Assembly: GCF_007671655.1 (NCBI RefSeq)
Contig: NZ_VCGX01000002.1
Span: forward strand, 1,054,001 to 1,118,000
Source: Marinobacter piscis
Lineage (GTDB): Bacteria > Pseudomonadota > Gammaproteobacteria > Pseudomonadales > Oleiphilaceae
Length of the DNA stretch: 64,000 bases
Reading direction: 5' to 3'
The notes under the pieces are model-generated. The model ran no database searches, was not told where the DNA came from, and saw only the letters and a program-made list of their open reading frames with translations. The position numbers and the translations under genes are program-made. This document shows positions 55,646-63,393 of the stretch, piece by piece; positions within the stretch are counted from its first letter, which is position 1; the number at the start of each line of letters is the position of its first letter.

Positions 55646-57124
55646 TCAGAAACGGTAGGTCCAGCTGGCGGAGGCTGTGTATTGGTCTTTTTCACCGCTG
55701 GTGTATTCGATCTTTTTATCACTGACCTGGACGCTGAGGTCCAGCCAGCCGCTTAATATTTCTGTGCCGTAGCCGACTTTTGCGATGGCAACGGTCTGGT
55801 TTGCTGCGGGCACGTTATAGAACACATCCGGGTCTGTGCCTCTGGGCCGAAGCCGGTTGAATCGGTTCAGCTCAGCGTAGGTGATGCGTGCGCTCAGGTT
55901 GCTGCCGCTGTTCAGAAAATGGTGTGCGCCCAGTGTAATGGCTTCGGCATCACCTTCCAGACTGGTGGCCTGGTTACGGCCATAGTAACGGTAGCCTGTC
56001 TGGTAACGGCTGTGCTCGTAGGTAATGCCGGGCATGGCGCTGCCCATCAGGTCGTCGGCAGTGGTGTTGGTGTATTCCAGGAACCACTGCTGGTCGGCGG
56101 CAAACAGTTGTGTGGTCCAGTCGGCACCCATCAGCCAGGATTTTCGGGCCGGAAAGGCGCCGGCTTCGTCTTCACCCATCATCTGAATGTACAGGCCCAT
56201 GCTCTGATGGCCCACGGCGAAGCCGTAGCGAATGTCGATACTGCCCAGCTGGTTGCCCGGGTCGTCTTCACCTTTCTGACCGTTGTCTCGGCCGATGAAG
56301 GCATCCCAGAAAGTAGAAAGACCGTCTGGTCGCCCTTCCCCACCGTACATGATGGCCCGGGACAGGCCGATGTCCAGGTTGCGGATGGGCTGAAAGGCAA
56401 AGCGCATGCCCACGTATCTGGCATCCGGTACCTCGCGGTCGCTTTCATACTCGCCGATAAAGGTGGTGAACTGCCAGGGGCCGATCCAGTTCAGCCAATC
56501 GTTCTGTGGCGCGGCGGTGCTGTTGCGGGTCAGCCACACGCTGGGCATGGGGCGGGCGTTGTTTGACAATATCAGGCTGGATTGCCAGCCCGGCCCCCAC
56601 CAGCGGTCGATAGCGCCGGCGCCGAATACCCAGTTGCCGGGGTTAAAGGCCAGGTAGGAGCCATCGAGGCGCAGTTCTTCATCGTCGTCTGGCTCGTTGG
56701 TGTACGTGGGGTTGAGGCCCATGGCCCAGGCACTGCCCTGCCATTGCAGGCTGAGACTGGTTTCAGCTTTGCCGGTGCCGGTTTGGGTAAAGCCGGTGAT
56801 GCCGGGCACTTCGTTCTGGCCACGAATATTGAACTCACCCCGAAAGCCCGGGCTGGCCTGCTGATCTTTTTCAAAGTTAAGGTAAGCCGCGGCTGTGCCT
56901 ACGGCCTGTTGATCCCGGCCAGCGCTGCCTGCACCTGCAGTGGCGTCGGCCCAGCTGATGGGCCAGGTGGTGACAGAACGCTCTATATGGCCGCGGTCGG
57001 CCAGCTTCTGAATGGCGAATCTGGCTCTTGGATCACCTGGCTCTGCCCAGGGGGCGGCTACTGCAGATAAGGCGTTCAGGCACGCTACCGCCCCACCGAC
57101 CAGGGCACAGTGCTTTAAGGACAT
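55646..57124 (-). CDS. Wzi-like capsule assembly protein
   Basis: A 492-residue outer-membrane beta-barrel of the Wzi family (PF14052), which anchors group-1-type capsule to the surface. The signal peptide covers about residues 1-23 (CALVGGAVACLNALSAVAA). GAGAIDRWWGPGWQSSLILS (the WWGPGW signature) and WLNWIGPWQFTTFIGEYES are diagnostic, and the barrel ends SASWTYRF with the terminal Phe. The first codons contain an exact ops element, so the 5' end serves both coding and regulation. It is the first gene after the rfaH gene and a tandem repeat array. Confidence 0.93.
   Translation of the reverse strand: MSLKHCALVGGAVACLNALSAVAAPWAEPGDPRARFAIQKLADRGHIERSVTTWPISWADATAGAGSAGRDQQAVGTAAAYLNFEKDQQASPGFRGEFNIRGQNEVPGITGFTQTGTGKAETSLSLQWQGSAWAMGLNPTYTNEPDDDEELRLDGSYLAFNPGNWVFGAGAIDRWWGPGWQSSLILSNNARPMPSVWLTRNSTAAPQNDWLNWIGPWQFTTFIGEYESDREVPDARYVGMRFAFQPIRNLDIGLSRAIMYGGEGRPDGLSTFWDAFIGRDNGQKGEDDPGNQLGSIDIRYGFAVGHQSMGLYIQMMGEDEAGAFPARKSWLMGADWTTQLFAADQQWFLEYTNTTADDLMGSAMPGITYEHSRYQTGYRYYGRNQATSLEGDAEAITLGAHHFLNSGSNLSARITYAELNRFNRLRPRGTDPDVFYNVPAANQTVAIAKVGYGTEILSGWLDLSVQVSDKKIEYTSGEKDQYTASASWTYRF
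57081..57092 (-). promoter_or_regulatory. ops element (RfaH recruitment site)
   Basis: The minus strand reads GGCGGTAGCGTG, identical to the Escherichia coli ops core that pauses RNA polymerase and recruits RfaH. It is located at codons 11-14 of the wzi-like gene (Gly-Ala-Val-Ala-Cys), about 110 bases after the proposed promoter and 450 bases downstream of the rfaH gene itself. A chance 12-base match in a window of this size is unlikely. Confidence 0.75.
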
Positions 57125-57204
57125 AGGCTAAATTACCGACCGTAAAAGAAAAAAATCCGCGCTTTCTGTGCATGAACAAAAATTCACGGATTTCAAGCGT
57201 GGGA

Positions 57205-57232
57205 ATTGTACTGGTTCAAATTTTTGACACAA
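57205..57232 (-). promoter_or_regulatory. Possible sigma-70 promoter of the polysaccharide operon
   Basis: The minus strand has TTGTGT (57232-57227), 16 bases, TACAAT (57210-57205). This fits sigma-70 boxes with two and one mismatches. It would start transcription about 75 bases upstream of the wzi-like start codon and put the ops element about 110 bases into the transcript, a usual position. Confidence 0.35.
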
Positions 57233-57284
57233 GTGGCAAATGTTAAGACGTGCCGTATTGGAGTAAAGGATTGTTAAATCTTCA

Positions 57285-57540
57285 CTCCCCCTCTCCCCAA
57301 CCCCTCTCCCTCGGGGGGAGAGGGGCTTTGCTTGTGCAAGCTTGGGGAGTGGCTTCCCCTCTCCCCTCGCGGGAGAGGGCTAGGGAGAGGGGGCTTAACT
57401 AATGTGCAAGCCTGGGGAGTAGCCTCCCCTCTCCCCTTGCGGGAGAGGGCTAGGGAGAGGGGCTTAACTAATGTTCAAGCCTGGGGAGTAGCCTCCCCTC
57501 TCCCCTCGCGGGAGAGGGGCCGGGGGAGAGGGGGCAGGGC
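57285..57540. repeat. Tandem array of 70-base REP-like hairpin units
   Basis: Three units begin at 57333, 57403 and 57472 (TGTGCAAGCTTGGGGAGT and variants), each containing CCCCTCTCCCC-TCGC-GGGAGAGGG and AGGGAGAGGGG. A partial unit precedes them at 57285-57325. The period is 69-70 bases. Single copy at 21576. The array fills the gap between rfaH and the operon promoter. A reading frame on the plus strand through it is only repeat translation. Confidence 0.88.
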
Positions 57541-57543
57541 AGA

Positions 57544-58023
57544 TTATGGACGAATAGCAGAGACAGGCACTTTTACCCTCTGCTGCTTTTGCATAAAGTT
57601 AATCAGCACTATCGCCCGCTCTTCCCCATCATAAGCCTGGAACACGGCGTTGATGCCGTCGAAGGCACCTTCGGTGAGCTGTACGGCGGTGCCGGGTTTG
57701 AGGCCGCCCTGTTTCTGGACGGTGTCGAGGCCGTCTTTGATTTGCTGGATAACGCCATCCGCTATGGGGGCGGGTTTGTTGGCGAAGCTGACCACGCGCA
57801 GTACGCCCCGGGTGTAGCGGAGTTTGGCCCACATGGGGTCGGTTTGTTCCAGGTTTACGAAGAGGTAACCGGGAAACAGGGGTTCGAGTTTTTTGGTGCG
57901 TTTGCCGGCGCGGACTTTTTCCACCTGGATTTTCGGGTAGAAGCAGGCGATGTCCTGATTCTGCAGGTTGGCCAGGGCTCGGTCGCCCTGGGCGGGTTTC
58001 AGTTGTAGTGCGTACCAGGTCAT
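57544..58023 (-). CDS. rfaH: RfaH-type transcription antiterminator
   Basis: A 159-residue NusG paralogue that binds RNA polymerase at ops sites, suppresses pausing and Rho, and recruits ribosomes to long surface-polysaccharide operons. N-terminal MTWYALQLKPAQGDRALANL with the QDIACFYPKIQVEKVRAGKR and LEPLFPGYLFVNLEQTDPMW segments is the NGN domain. The C-terminal KOW-type part includes LKPGTAVQLTEGAFDGINAV. It differs from NusG by its short length and polysaccharide context. It lies 15 bases downstream of cysQ and points at the operon that carries an ops site. Confidence 0.93.
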   Translation of the reverse strand: MTWYALQLKPAQGDRALANLQNQDIACFYPKIQVEKVRAGKRTKKLEPLFPGYLFVNLEQTDPMWAKLRYTRGVLRVVSFANKPAPIADGVIQQIKDGLDTVQKQGGLKPGTAVQLTEGAFDGINAVFQAYDGEERAIVLINFMQKQQRVKVPVSAIRP

Positions 58024-58038
58024 TCAACCCTCCGTGTT

Positions 58039-58941
58039 TCAGAAGTACCAGTTGCCGGCGGCGATAAAGTGTGGGTTCAGTACGTCTTCCTTACCGTACC
58101 GTAACGGCTTGCCTTCCAGTGTGTGTACGTTACCGCCGGCGGCCAGGAGTACGGCGTGGGCGGCGCCTGTGTCCCACTCGCTGGTGGGGCCCATGCGCGG
58201 GTAGATGTCGGCGGCGCCTTCGGCGATGCGGCAGAATTTCAGCGAACTGCCTGCTTGCAGGGTTTCATGGGCGCCCAGGCTGTCGATAAAGGCGCGGGTT
58301 TCCTCATTCAGATGGTTTTTGCTGGCTACCACCCGCCGCGTCGACGGAGGCACGGCGACTTCTATGGGGTGTGCCTGTCCATGGCCAAAGGGCTGTGCCT
58401 GTCCACCACTTTGCGGTGCCTGTCCATGCTCTTCGGTGAGTGCCTGTCCACCACTTTGTGCCTGTCCACGGCTATCCTGTCCATGCTCTTCGGCGTGTGC
58501 CTGTCCACGCCCATCGCGCTTCCAGGCGCCTATGCCTTTGATGCCCCAGAAGGCTTCATCCAGGGCGGGGGCGGTGACGACGCCCAGGACTGGTTCGCCG
58601 TTTTCGATGAGGGCGATGTTTACGGTGAATTCACCGGTGCGCTGGGTGAAGTCTTTGGTTCCGTCGATGGGGTCGAGCAGCCAGAAGCGCTGCCACTGGC
58701 GGCGTTCTTCCCACGGGGCCTGCAGCCCTTCTTCTGATAGTATCGGTATATGCGGGCTGATGTTGCGCAGGCCTTTTACGATAATCTCGTGACTGGCCAC
58801 ATCCGCCGCGGTAATGGGGGATTCGTCTTCCTTATAGTTCACCTGGAAATCTGTGTGGTAGATCTGCAACACTTTGTTGCTGGCTTCGTCTGCCACTTTG
58901 ATGACTTCCCGGAGTAGGTCGCTGTAGTCCATTGCCTGCAT
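58039..58941 (-). CDS. cysQ: 3'(2'),5'-bisphosphate nucleotidase CysQ with repeat-derived insert
   Basis: CysQ hydrolyses PAP, the toxic product left when sulfotransferases use PAPS. The inositol-monophosphatase fold is clear: ITAADVASHEIIVKGL, ILSEEGLQAPWEERRQWQRF (metal Glu), LLDPIDGTKDFTQRTGEFT (metal Asp-Asp), and the C-terminal GPTSEWDTGAAHAVLLAAGG. Between about residues 142 and 192 there is an insert absent from relatives: seven Gly-Gln(-Ala) repeats with His, Glu and Ser spacers, encoded by the GTGCCTGTCCAC repeat. It lies in a loop between the strand ending GIKGIGAWKRDG and the next domain segment IEVAVPPSTRRVVASKNH, so the fold may survive. Length 300 against about 265 usual. Confidence 0.93.
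   Translation of the reverse strand: MQAMDYSDLLREVIKVADEASNKVLQIYHTDFQVNYKEDESPITAADVASHEIIVKGLRNISPHIPILSEEGLQAPWEERRQWQRFWLLDPIDGTKDFTQRTGEFTVNIALIENGEPVLGVVTAPALDEAFWGIKGIGAWKRDGRGQAHAEEHGQDSRGQAQSGGQALTEEHGQAPQSGGQAQPFGHGQAHPIEVAVPPSTRRVVASKNHLNEETRAFIDSLGAHETLQAGSSLKFCRIAEGAADIYPRMGPTSEWDTGAAHAVLLAAGGNVHTLEGKPLRYGKEDVLNPHFIAAGNWYF
58371..58508. repeat. In-frame direct array of the GTGCCTGTCCAC repeat inside cysQ
   Basis: Copies start at 58371, 58395, 58416, 58440, 58458, 58476 (shortened) and 58497, all in the same orientation. The steps are 24, 21, 24, 18, 18 and 21 bases, every one a multiple of three. On the coding (minus) strand each unit gives Gly-Gln-Ala. Elsewhere in the window the same repeat occurs only between genes, with irregular spacing. 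Confidence 0.9.
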
Positions 58942-59081
58942 CCTGCTGAGCGTGTGGCCTTATATGATACCAAAGTTTGCCATGGTTCCGTATTCAGGCT
59001 TTGTTTACACAGGCGTTTTGAGGCAATCTGGCGCAATTGATTTCTGGCGCTTTTTTTCCTGTCGGGCATAAGGTTTTTACT

Positions 59082-60443
59082 ATGAAACTGCGTTTTCTTG
59101 GCGGTACAGGCACGGTGACCGGTTCCCGCTATCTGTTATCCGACGAAAACCACCGGGTTCTGGTGGATTGTGGCATGTACCAGGGAGTGAAAACCCTGCG
59201 CCGCAGGAACTGGGCGAAATTCCCGGTCGATCCGTCCACGATTGATGCGGTGGTGGTCACTCACGCCCACATCGACCACACAGGGTATCTGCCAGCGCTG
59301 GTGAAGCACGGGTTCAAGGGGACGATTTACTGCACCCGCGGCACGCACGATTTGTGCAAGGTATTGTTGCCGGATGCAGGTTATTTGCAGGAAGAAGACG
59401 CCAAGTACGCCTATCGAAAGAAGTTTTCCCGGCACAAGCATCCGGAGCCGCTGTTTACCGTTCAGGATGCCTGGGAAGCGCTGAAGCAGTTCAAATCGCT
59501 GGATTACCACCAGACGTTTGAGCCGGTGAAAGGCTTTGAGGTGACGTTCACCCCCGCCGGGCACATTCTGGGTTCAGCCTGTGTGCATGTTCGCTATAAA
59601 CCCCATAACCGCACGGTGGTGTTCAGCGGTGATGTGGGCCGGCAGGATGATCTGATTATGCGGCCACCGGAACCGATTCAGAAAGCCGATGTACTGGTGT
59701 GTGAATCCACCTACGGCGACCGGCTGCATGGAGACACAGACCCGGAAACAGAGTTGGCGGAGATTGTGAACACCACCGTGAGCCGTGGCGGCATTGTGCT
59801 GATTCCCTCGTTTGCCGTGGGCCGGGCCCAGATGCTGCTGTATGCGATTCATAAACTGATGCGGGAGGACCGGATTCCCCGGCTGCCGGTGTTTCTGAAC
59901 AGCCCCATGGCGATTAAGGCCACGGAGATTTTCTGCCGGTACCATAAGGAGCACAAGCTGAGCGCCCAACAGTGCGAGGTTATCGACAGCCATACGGAAT
60001 TTGTGCGCACGGTGGACGAATCGATCAAGCTGAACTCGGCCCGTTACCCCTGCATTATTGTGTCTGCCAGCGGCATGGCCAGTGGCGGCCGGGTGCTGCA
60101 TCACCTGAAAACGCTGCTGCCGAATCACCGGAACAGTGTGGTGTTTGCGGGCTTTCAGGCACCGGGCACGCGCGGCGACCGGCTGGTGGCCGGTGTGGAT
60201 AAGGTACGGATTCACGGGGAGTACTGGCCAGTACGGGCCACGATTCACAACATGAATTCGCTTTCCGCCCACGGTGACTATAATGAGCTTCTGCACTGGC
60301 TTGAGCAGGGGTCTCTGCAGCCGAGCAAAGTGTATGTCACCCATGGCGAGATGCTGGCCAGCGATATTATGCGCAAGCGTATCCAGGACAAATTTGGCTG
60401 GGACGCTGAGGTGCCTGATTTATTTGACGAGGTAGAGGTTTGA
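59082..60443 (+). CDS. Beta-CASP metallo-beta-lactamase RNase-like protein (2)
   Basis: A 453-residue protein; ATG 59082 gives MKLRFLGGTGTVTGSRYLLS. The metal motif is VVTHAHIDHTGYLPALVKHG; then FSGDVGRQDDLIMRPPE and CESTYGDRLHGDTDPE; the beta-CASP part has VLIPSFAVGRAQMLLYAIHK and VSASGMASGGRVLHHLKTLL; the end has HNMNSLSAHGDYNELLHWL and YVTHGEMLASD. All zinc ligands are present. It is more like the YprA/RNase-J-like exonuclease group than RNase Z. The stop overlaps the TTG start of the MscS gene, so the two are coupled. Confidence 0.88.
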   Translation: MKLRFLGGTGTVTGSRYLLSDENHRVLVDCGMYQGVKTLRRRNWAKFPVDPSTIDAVVVTHAHIDHTGYLPALVKHGFKGTIYCTRGTHDLCKVLLPDAGYLQEEDAKYAYRKKFSRHKHPEPLFTVQDAWEALKQFKSLDYHQTFEPVKGFEVTFTPAGHILGSACVHVRYKPHNRTVVFSGDVGRQDDLIMRPPEPIQKADVLVCESTYGDRLHGDTDPETELAEIVNTTVSRGGIVLIPSFAVGRAQMLLYAIHKLMREDRIPRLPVFLNSPMAIKATEIFCRYHKEHKLSAQQCEVIDSHTEFVRTVDESIKLNSARYPCIIVSASGMASGGRVLHHLKTLLPNHRNSVVFAGFQAPGTRGDRLVAGVDKVRIHGEYWPVRATIHNMNSLSAHGDYNELLHWLEQGSLQPSKVYVTHGEMLASDIMRKRIQDKFGWDAEVPDLFDEVEV

Positions 60444-62635
60444 GGTTAAGCACTCTCTTTTTTGGTTTTTTCCTGCTGTTCTCCTTTGTAGGTGGCGCCC
60501 AGGCTCAGTCTTTTTCGATTCCGGGCATGGCCGGCTTCGGCAAACAGGAGGAGAAACAAACGGCCTCGCGGGAGGAGCTGGAAGAGTCCATCAACGTCAC
60601 CATCAAGGCGCTGCAGGACGACGAAAGCCGGGAAGCACTGGTTAAGCAGCTCAAATCCATTCAGGTGGGGCTGCAGGCGGAGTCGACCGAGACGGGGCTG
60701 GCCGCTGCCGATGGTGAAGGATTACTGGGCGCTTTGGCAGAGTTTTTTGATGAAACCGCCCGGGTGGCCCAGTCGGATGAAACGGCTCTGAGCCTCTGGC
60801 AAACCCATTTCCGCAATGCTTACAGCGCCGCCAAGAAGCTTGTGGCCGGAGCCTCATTCCGCACGATTGCGGAAATCACCGCCGGCATGATTGCCTGGAT
60901 CGGCGCGTTATGGGGCCTGACCCATCTGGCCAGCCTGTTCTTTTTCTGGCGCGGCTGGCCTTTGCAGATGCCCAGACAGGCACGGCCCTGGATGTTGATT
61001 GCGCACTTTGTTCGGCGTACCGCTCCCTGGCTGATCACCTTCACTGCATTGCTGGCGGGGCTGCCGACGTTTGGGATGTCGGAAGGCGCCCAGTCGACCA
61101 TTCTGATTTTCTCCTATGCAGCGTTGATTGCCCGGGCGCTGACGTCGCTGTTTGATGTACTGATTTCCATTTTTACCAGCGGCCATCGGCTGACGGCGGT
61201 GTTGATTCTGCGTCGACGTATTCTGTTGCCACTATTTATTGTTGGTGTGCTGTTCGGCCTGGAAGACGCTCTGGCGACACCGGAGCTGACGGATATGCTG
61301 GGCAGTGAGCTGGCCAGTGCTCTGGCTCTGGTGTTCAGTGTGATTGCGGCGCTGCTGAGTTTTTACGTGATTATCCGTAACCGGCGCCCGGTGACTCACC
61401 TCATCCGCAACCGGCCTTACGAGCAGCGCAAGGACCAGGGCGTATGGCGTGAGGTCACTGCCCTGCTGGCGCGGCTGTGGCACATTCCCATGTTGCTGGC
61501 GATCAGTGCCTCTGTGGTGGCGGTGTTCATGAACGGCGGCGAGACGGATGCCGCCCTGGGCAAAGCGATGATCTGTGCGCTGATGCTGGCACTGACTCTG
61601 GCACTGCAGGGGCTGATTGGTATTCAGGAAAACCGGCCGGCGCATCAGGCCCTGAGCACATTCAGCCAGCGGCTGGTGCGTTTTGGGTATCACCTGGTTC
61701 AGATGGCGGCGTGGCTATTGTTCCTTGAGCTGGTTCTGCAGATCTGGGACTTTTCCCTGTTTGGTGTCGGCGGCCACCCGTCTGTGAGTGCCGGCCTGGC
61801 GGGCAGCTTGCTTGGAGTGTTGATTACCTGGCTGGTTGCCAAGCTGACGTGGATTTTTGTGGATGAGTTTCTGGAGCGGGCCATGCGCGGCGGCGACCGC
61901 AACAAGCGCATTAACCCGGCCCGGGCCCAGACCATTCTGCCCATTGCCCGCAACACCCTGCTGGTCACTATTCTGGTAATTGCCACTCTGGTGAGCCTGT
62001 CTACCCTGGGCGTGGATGTCACGCCGCTGCTGGCAGGTGCCGGTATTGTGGGTCTGGCCGTGGGTTTTGGTGCCCAGACGCTGGTGCAGGACTTAATCAC
62101 CGGCCTGTTTATTGTCGTGGAAGACTCCATGTCGGTGGGCGACTTTGTGGAGATCAACGGCTTTATGGGCACGATTGAGGGCTTCAACCTGCGCACCGTG
62201 CGCATGCGCGATCTGGACGCCATTGTGCACCACATTACCTTCAGTAAAATCAGCTCGATTCACAACATGTCCCGGCAGTTCGGCATCGCCCTGATAAAAA
62301 TCCGCATCCCCCGGGAACTGCCCATCGACGACGCCATCCTGCTGATGAACGAAACCGCCGAAGAACTCCGCAGCCAGCCCGACATGCGCTGGCTGATCTG
62401 GTCGCCCCTGGAAATGCAGGGCATCCACTCCTTCGAAGAAGGCTGCCCGGTACTGCGCATGCGCATGCGCACCAAACCCGAGTACCAGTGGGACGTCTCC
62501 CGCGCCTTCAACCTCCTGCTAAAGCGCAACATGGAAGAACGCTTCATCGACATAGCCGCCCCCAGAATCAACCTGAGCATGGAAGCCGAAGGCGGCTCCC
62601 GCTCGGCTTATGTTGAGAAGCGGAATGGGGAGTGA
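60440..62635 (+). CDS. Large MscS-family mechanosensitive channel
   Basis: A 731-residue inner-membrane channel. The start TTG 60440 overlaps the preceding stop; GGTAGAGG is a ribosome site and a signal-like segment LFFGFFLLFSFVGGAQAQSF follows. A periplasmic coiled region (EELEESINVTIKALQDDES) precedes about ten membrane helices. The MscS core lies at about residues 520-700: pore helix VTPLLAGAGIVGLAVGFGAQ, then TLVQDLITGLFIVVEDSMSV and GDFVEINGFMGTIEGFNLRT of the beta domain. Compared with the 286-residue MscS it has a long extra N-terminal membrane part, like MscM/YbdG-type members. It releases solutes upon hypo-osmotic shock. Confidence 0.92.
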   Translation: MRLSTLFFGFFLLFSFVGGAQAQSFSIPGMAGFGKQEEKQTASREELEESINVTIKALQDDESREALVKQLKSIQVGLQAESTETGLAAADGEGLLGALAEFFDETARVAQSDETALSLWQTHFRNAYSAAKKLVAGASFRTIAEITAGMIAWIGALWGLTHLASLFFFWRGWPLQMPRQARPWMLIAHFVRRTAPWLITFTALLAGLPTFGMSEGAQSTILIFSYAALIARALTSLFDVLISIFTSGHRLTAVLILRRRILLPLFIVGVLFGLEDALATPELTDMLGSELASALALVFSVIAALLSFYVIIRNRRPVTHLIRNRPYEQRKDQGVWREVTALLARLWHIPMLLAISASVVAVFMNGGETDAALGKAMICALMLALTLALQGLIGIQENRPAHQALSTFSQRLVRFGYHLVQMAAWLLFLELVLQIWDFSLFGVGGHPSVSAGLAGSLLGVLITWLVAKLTWIFVDEFLERAMRGGDRNKRINPARAQTILPIARNTLLVTILVIATLVSLSTLGVDVTPLLAGAGIVGLAVGFGAQTLVQDLITGLFIVVEDSMSVGDFVEINGFMGTIEGFNLRTVRMRDLDAIVHHITFSKISSIHNMSRQFGIALIKIRIPRELPIDDAILLMNETAEELRSQPDMRWLIWSPLEMQGIHSFEEGCPVLRMRMRTKPEYQWDVSRAFNLLLKRNMEERFIDIAAPRINLSMEAEGGSRSAYVEKRNGE

Positions 62636-62643
62636 GTTTTGGT

Positions 62644-62746
62644 GTGGACAGGCACGGGCGAAGTTTTGGTGTGGACAAGTTTTGGTGTGGACAGGCACTG
62701 GGCGACACAGTTCACAGTTTTGAAACCCAATGCTGTGCCTGTCCAC
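62644..62746. repeat. GTGGACAGGCAC repeat cluster A with an inverted pair
   Basis: GTGGACAGGCAC at 62644 and 62687, a shortened GTGGACAAG at 62671, and the reverse GTGCCTGTCCAC at 62735. The copies at 62687 and 62735 form a perfect 12-base inverted repeat with a 36-base loop. The cluster begins nine bases after the MscS stop, where it may also serve as a transcript end. Confidence 0.85.
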
Positions 62747-62826
62747 CGACAACGATTCGAGTCGTGTTTTAAAACCAAATAACTAATCTATACTCCTGCC
62801 TATACACTCATGACCAAGGAAGAAAA

Positions 62827-63240
62827 ATGAAAAAACTGTTTGCGTTCAGTCTAATGGCTGCCCTGCTCTCATTCTCTGGGGCTGTTACGGCCCAGGAAAT
62901 CCTCGAAGGTGAACAGATTCGGGATATTTTAGTAGGCAACACGCTCCAGGCTGATTATCAGGAAGCAGGTGAATGCCGGCATACCTTCTACGAATACTTT
63001 TCTGAAGATGGAAAGATCTATGGCCAGGAAAAACGAGCAGCTCATGCCTCCGGCTATACCCGGTATCTTGGAAAGTGGGAAGTGAAAGACGGAGAATTCT
63101 GTATCAACGTCGGCTACGGACACCGGGGAGGCTGCAGCGTTTTCGAGCGTGTCGGTACAAATACCTTCGTAAGAAAATTTGATGGCTTTGAGATCGATCG
63201 TGTAAAAGTTCACGAAGGTCGCCACCGCCCCTGCATGTAA
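62827..63240 (+). CDS. Small secreted protein of unknown function
   Basis: A 137-residue protein with a clear signal peptide (KLFAFSLMAALLSFSGAVTA, cleavage before QE). The mature part is about 115 residues: LEGEQIRDILVGNTLQADYQ, then CRHTFYEYFSEDGKIYGQEK, then YLGKWEVKDGEFCINVGYGH, with Cys residues that could form disulfides (CRHTF, FCINV, GCSVF, HRPCM). The pattern 'GNTL...G...Y...GxWxV...C' is seen in small periplasmic lipocalin-like or DUF995-type proteins; I would not go further. Repeat copies flank it on both sides. Confidence 0.7.
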   Translation: MKKLFAFSLMAALLSFSGAVTAQEILEGEQIRDILVGNTLQADYQEAGECRHTFYEYFSEDGKIYGQEKRAAHASGYTRYLGKWEVKDGEFCINVGYGHRGGCSVFERVGTNTFVRKFDGFEIDRVKVHEGRHRPCM

Positions 63241-63261
63241 TGCCGGGCATCCCCTTCCCTT

Positions 63262-63391
63262 TGGACAGGCACTTCTCTTGTGTCGGGCTAGTCAACCCAG
63301 GTTGTAGTGCCTGTCCAGCCTTCTTTGCCGGCACTCTTCCTATCTAGGGACAGGCACTCGTGCTTTAGCCTTCTCTGTCGTGGACAGGCAC
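63262..63391. repeat. GTGGACAGGCAC repeat cluster B
   Basis: TGGACAGGCAC at 63262 faces GTGCCTGTCCA at 63307 across a 34-base loop; further direct copies are at 63346 (AGGGACAGGCAC) and 63380 (GTGGACAGGCAC). The last one ends three bases before the stop codon of the SMR exporter gene. Confidence 0.85.
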
Positions 63392-63393
63392 TC

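Noticed and set aside
57561..57570. AGACAGGCAC near the end of rfaH
   Set aside because: It lies in conserved C-terminal codons (VPVSAI) and lacks the full 12-base core; treated as coincidence.
57332..57634. 100-codon plus-strand reading frame with repeated Leu-Thr-Asn-Val-Gln-Ala-Trp blocks
   Set aside because: It is a translation of the tandem REP-like array and of the rfaH antisense strand; there is no ribosome site and its repeats are due to the DNA repeat.
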